From: Spirochaetaceae bacterium
Lineage (GTDB): Bacteria; Spirochaetota; Spirochaetia; Treponematales; Rectinemataceae
NCBI GenBank assembly: GCA_016794765.1
Contig: JAEUJG010000271.1
Span: 1 to 5,736 of the forward strand
Direction of reading: 5' to 3'
DNA length: 5,736 bases
This document shows positions 4,416-5,736 of this stretch, piece by piece (the first letter of the stretch is position 1; every line of letters begins with the position of its first letter). The notes beneath the pieces are model-generated. The model saw nothing but the letters and a program-made list of their open reading frames with translations. It searched no databases and had not been told where the DNA came from. The translations under genes were made by a program, and so were the position numbers.

Positions 4416-5736
4416 AATTCAAGGCCATCCTCAAGCTCCTGACCCTTCTCCTCCTCGTCCTGTCCTTTTTCCTCCTCGTCTGCGCCGCCTCCTCGCTGTA
4501 CTTCAAGGAGGGACCGCGGGAGCTGCGCTCCTTCCTGATTCCAGCCGGCCTTTGCGTGGCGGCCTTCATACTCGTGTTTTCCCTGACTCCGGGCCGCGAG
4601 CGTCCGTACTTTTCCGCCAAATCCGGCTATCTCTTCGTGAGCCTCGCATGGGTGACCGCCAGCGGAATCGGCGCCCTGCCCTTCCTCCTCTCCGGCGTCG
4701 CCGGATCCTACACCGACGCCTTTTTCGAGACGATGTCGGGCTTCACGACGACCGGGGCCTCCATCCTGGCCGACGTGGAGATCGTGCCGCGGTCCATCCT
4801 CCTCTGGCGCTCGACCACGCACTGGCTGGGCGGAATGGGCATCGTCGTCCTTACGGTCGCCATATTTCCCCTTCTCGGACTCGGAGGGCTCCAGCTCGTG
4901 GAGGCCGAGGCGCCGGGGCCGAGCGTCGACAAGATAACTCCCCGGATGGCGGGCACGGCCAAGATCCTCTGGTTCATCTACGTCCTGTTCACCATCGCGG
5001 AAATCCTCCTCCTCGTCCTCGGAGGCATGGGCCTCTTCGACGCCGTTACCCACACCTTCGGCACGGTCGCGACGGGAGGCTTTTCGACGAAGAACCTCTC
5101 CGTCGGCCATTTCGCGAATCCCTTCATCGACGTCGTCATCACCGTCTTCATGGTCCTGTCGGGCATGAACTTCGCCCTCTTCTACAAGGTGGGCAAGGGG
5201 CGCCTGCGCGAGGCCTTCGCCGACTCGGAGATGCGCGCCTACGTCGGCGTCTTCCTGGCCGCATCCCTCCTCATCGCCCTGGACCTGTCGCGGAACGGCG
5301 TCTTCGCGTCCTTCCGCGAGTCCTTCCGCCACGGAGCCTTCCAATCCGCGTCCATCCTGACGACGACGGGTTATGCTACGACGGATTTCGACCTCTGGCC
5401 GCCTTTTTCCCGCGTCGTGCTCTTCGCCCTCATGTTCATAGGCGGTTGCGCCGGCTCGACCGGCGGCGGCGTCAAGGTCGTCCGCTACCTCGTCCTCCTC
5501 AAGCAGTCCGCCGTGGAGCTCAAGTACCTTGTCTTTCCCCGGGGCGTCTTCGCCGTCCGGCTGAACGGCGAGCCCGTCCGCAACATGGTCGTGTTCGACA
5601 CGGCGTCCTTTTTCTTCATGTATTTCATTACCGCCATGGCCTGCACCCTCGTCGTCGCCTCGGCGGGCTACGGAATCGAGACGGCCCTGACCGCGACCTT
5701 GGCTACCCTCGGCAACATCGGTCCCGGTCTGGCCCT
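4412..5736 (+). CDS. trkH: TrkH potassium uptake channel subunit (3' end outside window)
   Basis: Membrane K+ pathway of the Trk system, of the superfamily of K+ transporters (Trk/Ktr/HKT). Translation from the ATG at 4412 is open to the window end (441 residues); about 40 are probably missing compared with the usual 480. All four pore-loop filters are visible: TTTGAS 112-117, ATGGF 220-224, TTTGY 317-321 and TLGNIGPG 432-439. The signature GGCAGSTGGGVKVVR at 344-358 corresponds to the intramembrane gating loop in the third repeat. Approximate membrane helices: 5-28, 40-59, 71-96, 139-158, 184-207, 237-258, 275-290, 333-352 and 395-416. The two helices before the first pore repeat (domain D0) favour TrkH over the shorter KtrB. 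The start overlaps the trkA stop (ATGA). A GAGGG at 4404-4408 is only three bases from the ATG, so translation probably relies on coupling to trkA. Confidence 0.97.
   Translation, partial: MKFKAILKLLTLLLLVLSFFLLVCAASSLYFKEGPRELRSFLIPAGLCVAAFILVFSLTPGRERPYFSAKSGYLFVSLAWVTASGIGALPFLLSGVAGSYTDAFFETMSGFTTTGASILADVEIVPRSILLWRSTTHWLGGMGIVVLTVAIFPLLGLGGLQLVEAEAPGPSVDKITPRMAGTAKILWFIYVLFTIAEILLLVLGGMGLFDAVTHTFGTVATGGFSTKNLSVGHFANPFIDVVITVFMVLSGMNFALFYKVGKGRLREAFADSEMRAYVGVFLAASLLIALDLSRNGVFASFRESFRHGAFQSASILTTTGYATTDFDLWPPFSRVVLFALMFIGGCAGSTGGGVKVVRYLVLLKQSAVELKYLVFPRGVFAVRLNGEPVRNMVVFDTASFFFMYFITAMACTLVVASAGYGIETALTATLATLGNIGPGLA

Noticed and set aside
4058..5344. 428-residue minus-strand frame opposite trkH
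   Set aside because: Very acidic, Gly-rich product antisense to an intact TrkH; a codon-bias artefact.

Overview
The window comes from a high-GC bacterium: third codon positions are almost all G or C, and long spurious ORFs run antisense to the real genes. Shine-Dalgarno sites are used by some genes, the tRNA lacks an encoded CCA end, and start codons include GTG. These traits do not fix the phylum. A high-GC Spirochaetota or deltaproteobacterial-type genome is possible, but that is only an impression. Nothing looks like a phage, transposon, CRISPR array or defence island. It is mostly ordinary housekeeping DNA, with some unusual details in the TrkA protein and its promoter region.

Layout. 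(1) Positions 2-1738, plus strand: an iron-sulfur cluster assembly pair. A NifS/IscS-type cysteine desulfurase (5' end outside the window) supplies sulfur to a NifU-type scaffold with IscU and BFD-like [2Fe-2S] domains but no C-terminal Nfu domain. (2) Positions 1771-1922: a compact tRNA-Arg(CCG) unit with its own sigma70-like promoter and an intrinsic terminator. (3) Positions 1923-2217: a noncoding, low-complexity spacer with a seven-copy hexamer repeat, GCC-rich repeats and a 14-bp palindrome. (4) Positions 2218-2841, minus strand: a histidine phosphatase family protein of unknown substrate. (5) Positions 2842-3002: a divergent control region with an interrupted palindrome between two candidate -35 elements. 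(6) Positions 3003 to the end, plus strand: trkA and trkH, a potassium uptake system. The genes overlap by the four bases ATGA, and trkH runs off the window.

How they work together. NifS mobilises sulfane sulfur from cysteine onto a conserved active-site Cys, and NifU builds the cluster on its three conserved Cys. TrkH is the membrane K+ pathway with four selectivity-filter loops. TrkA is the cytosolic nucleotide-binding regulator that gates it. The three functional groups have no obvious link to each other.

The most interesting points are: trkA probably has a leaderless mRNA starting at its GTG; the second TrkA nucleotide-binding domain carries a basic insertion of about 21 residues and has lost its GDG-type motif; and a near-perfect inverted repeat lies between the divergent promoters. 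I found no convincing wholly new system.
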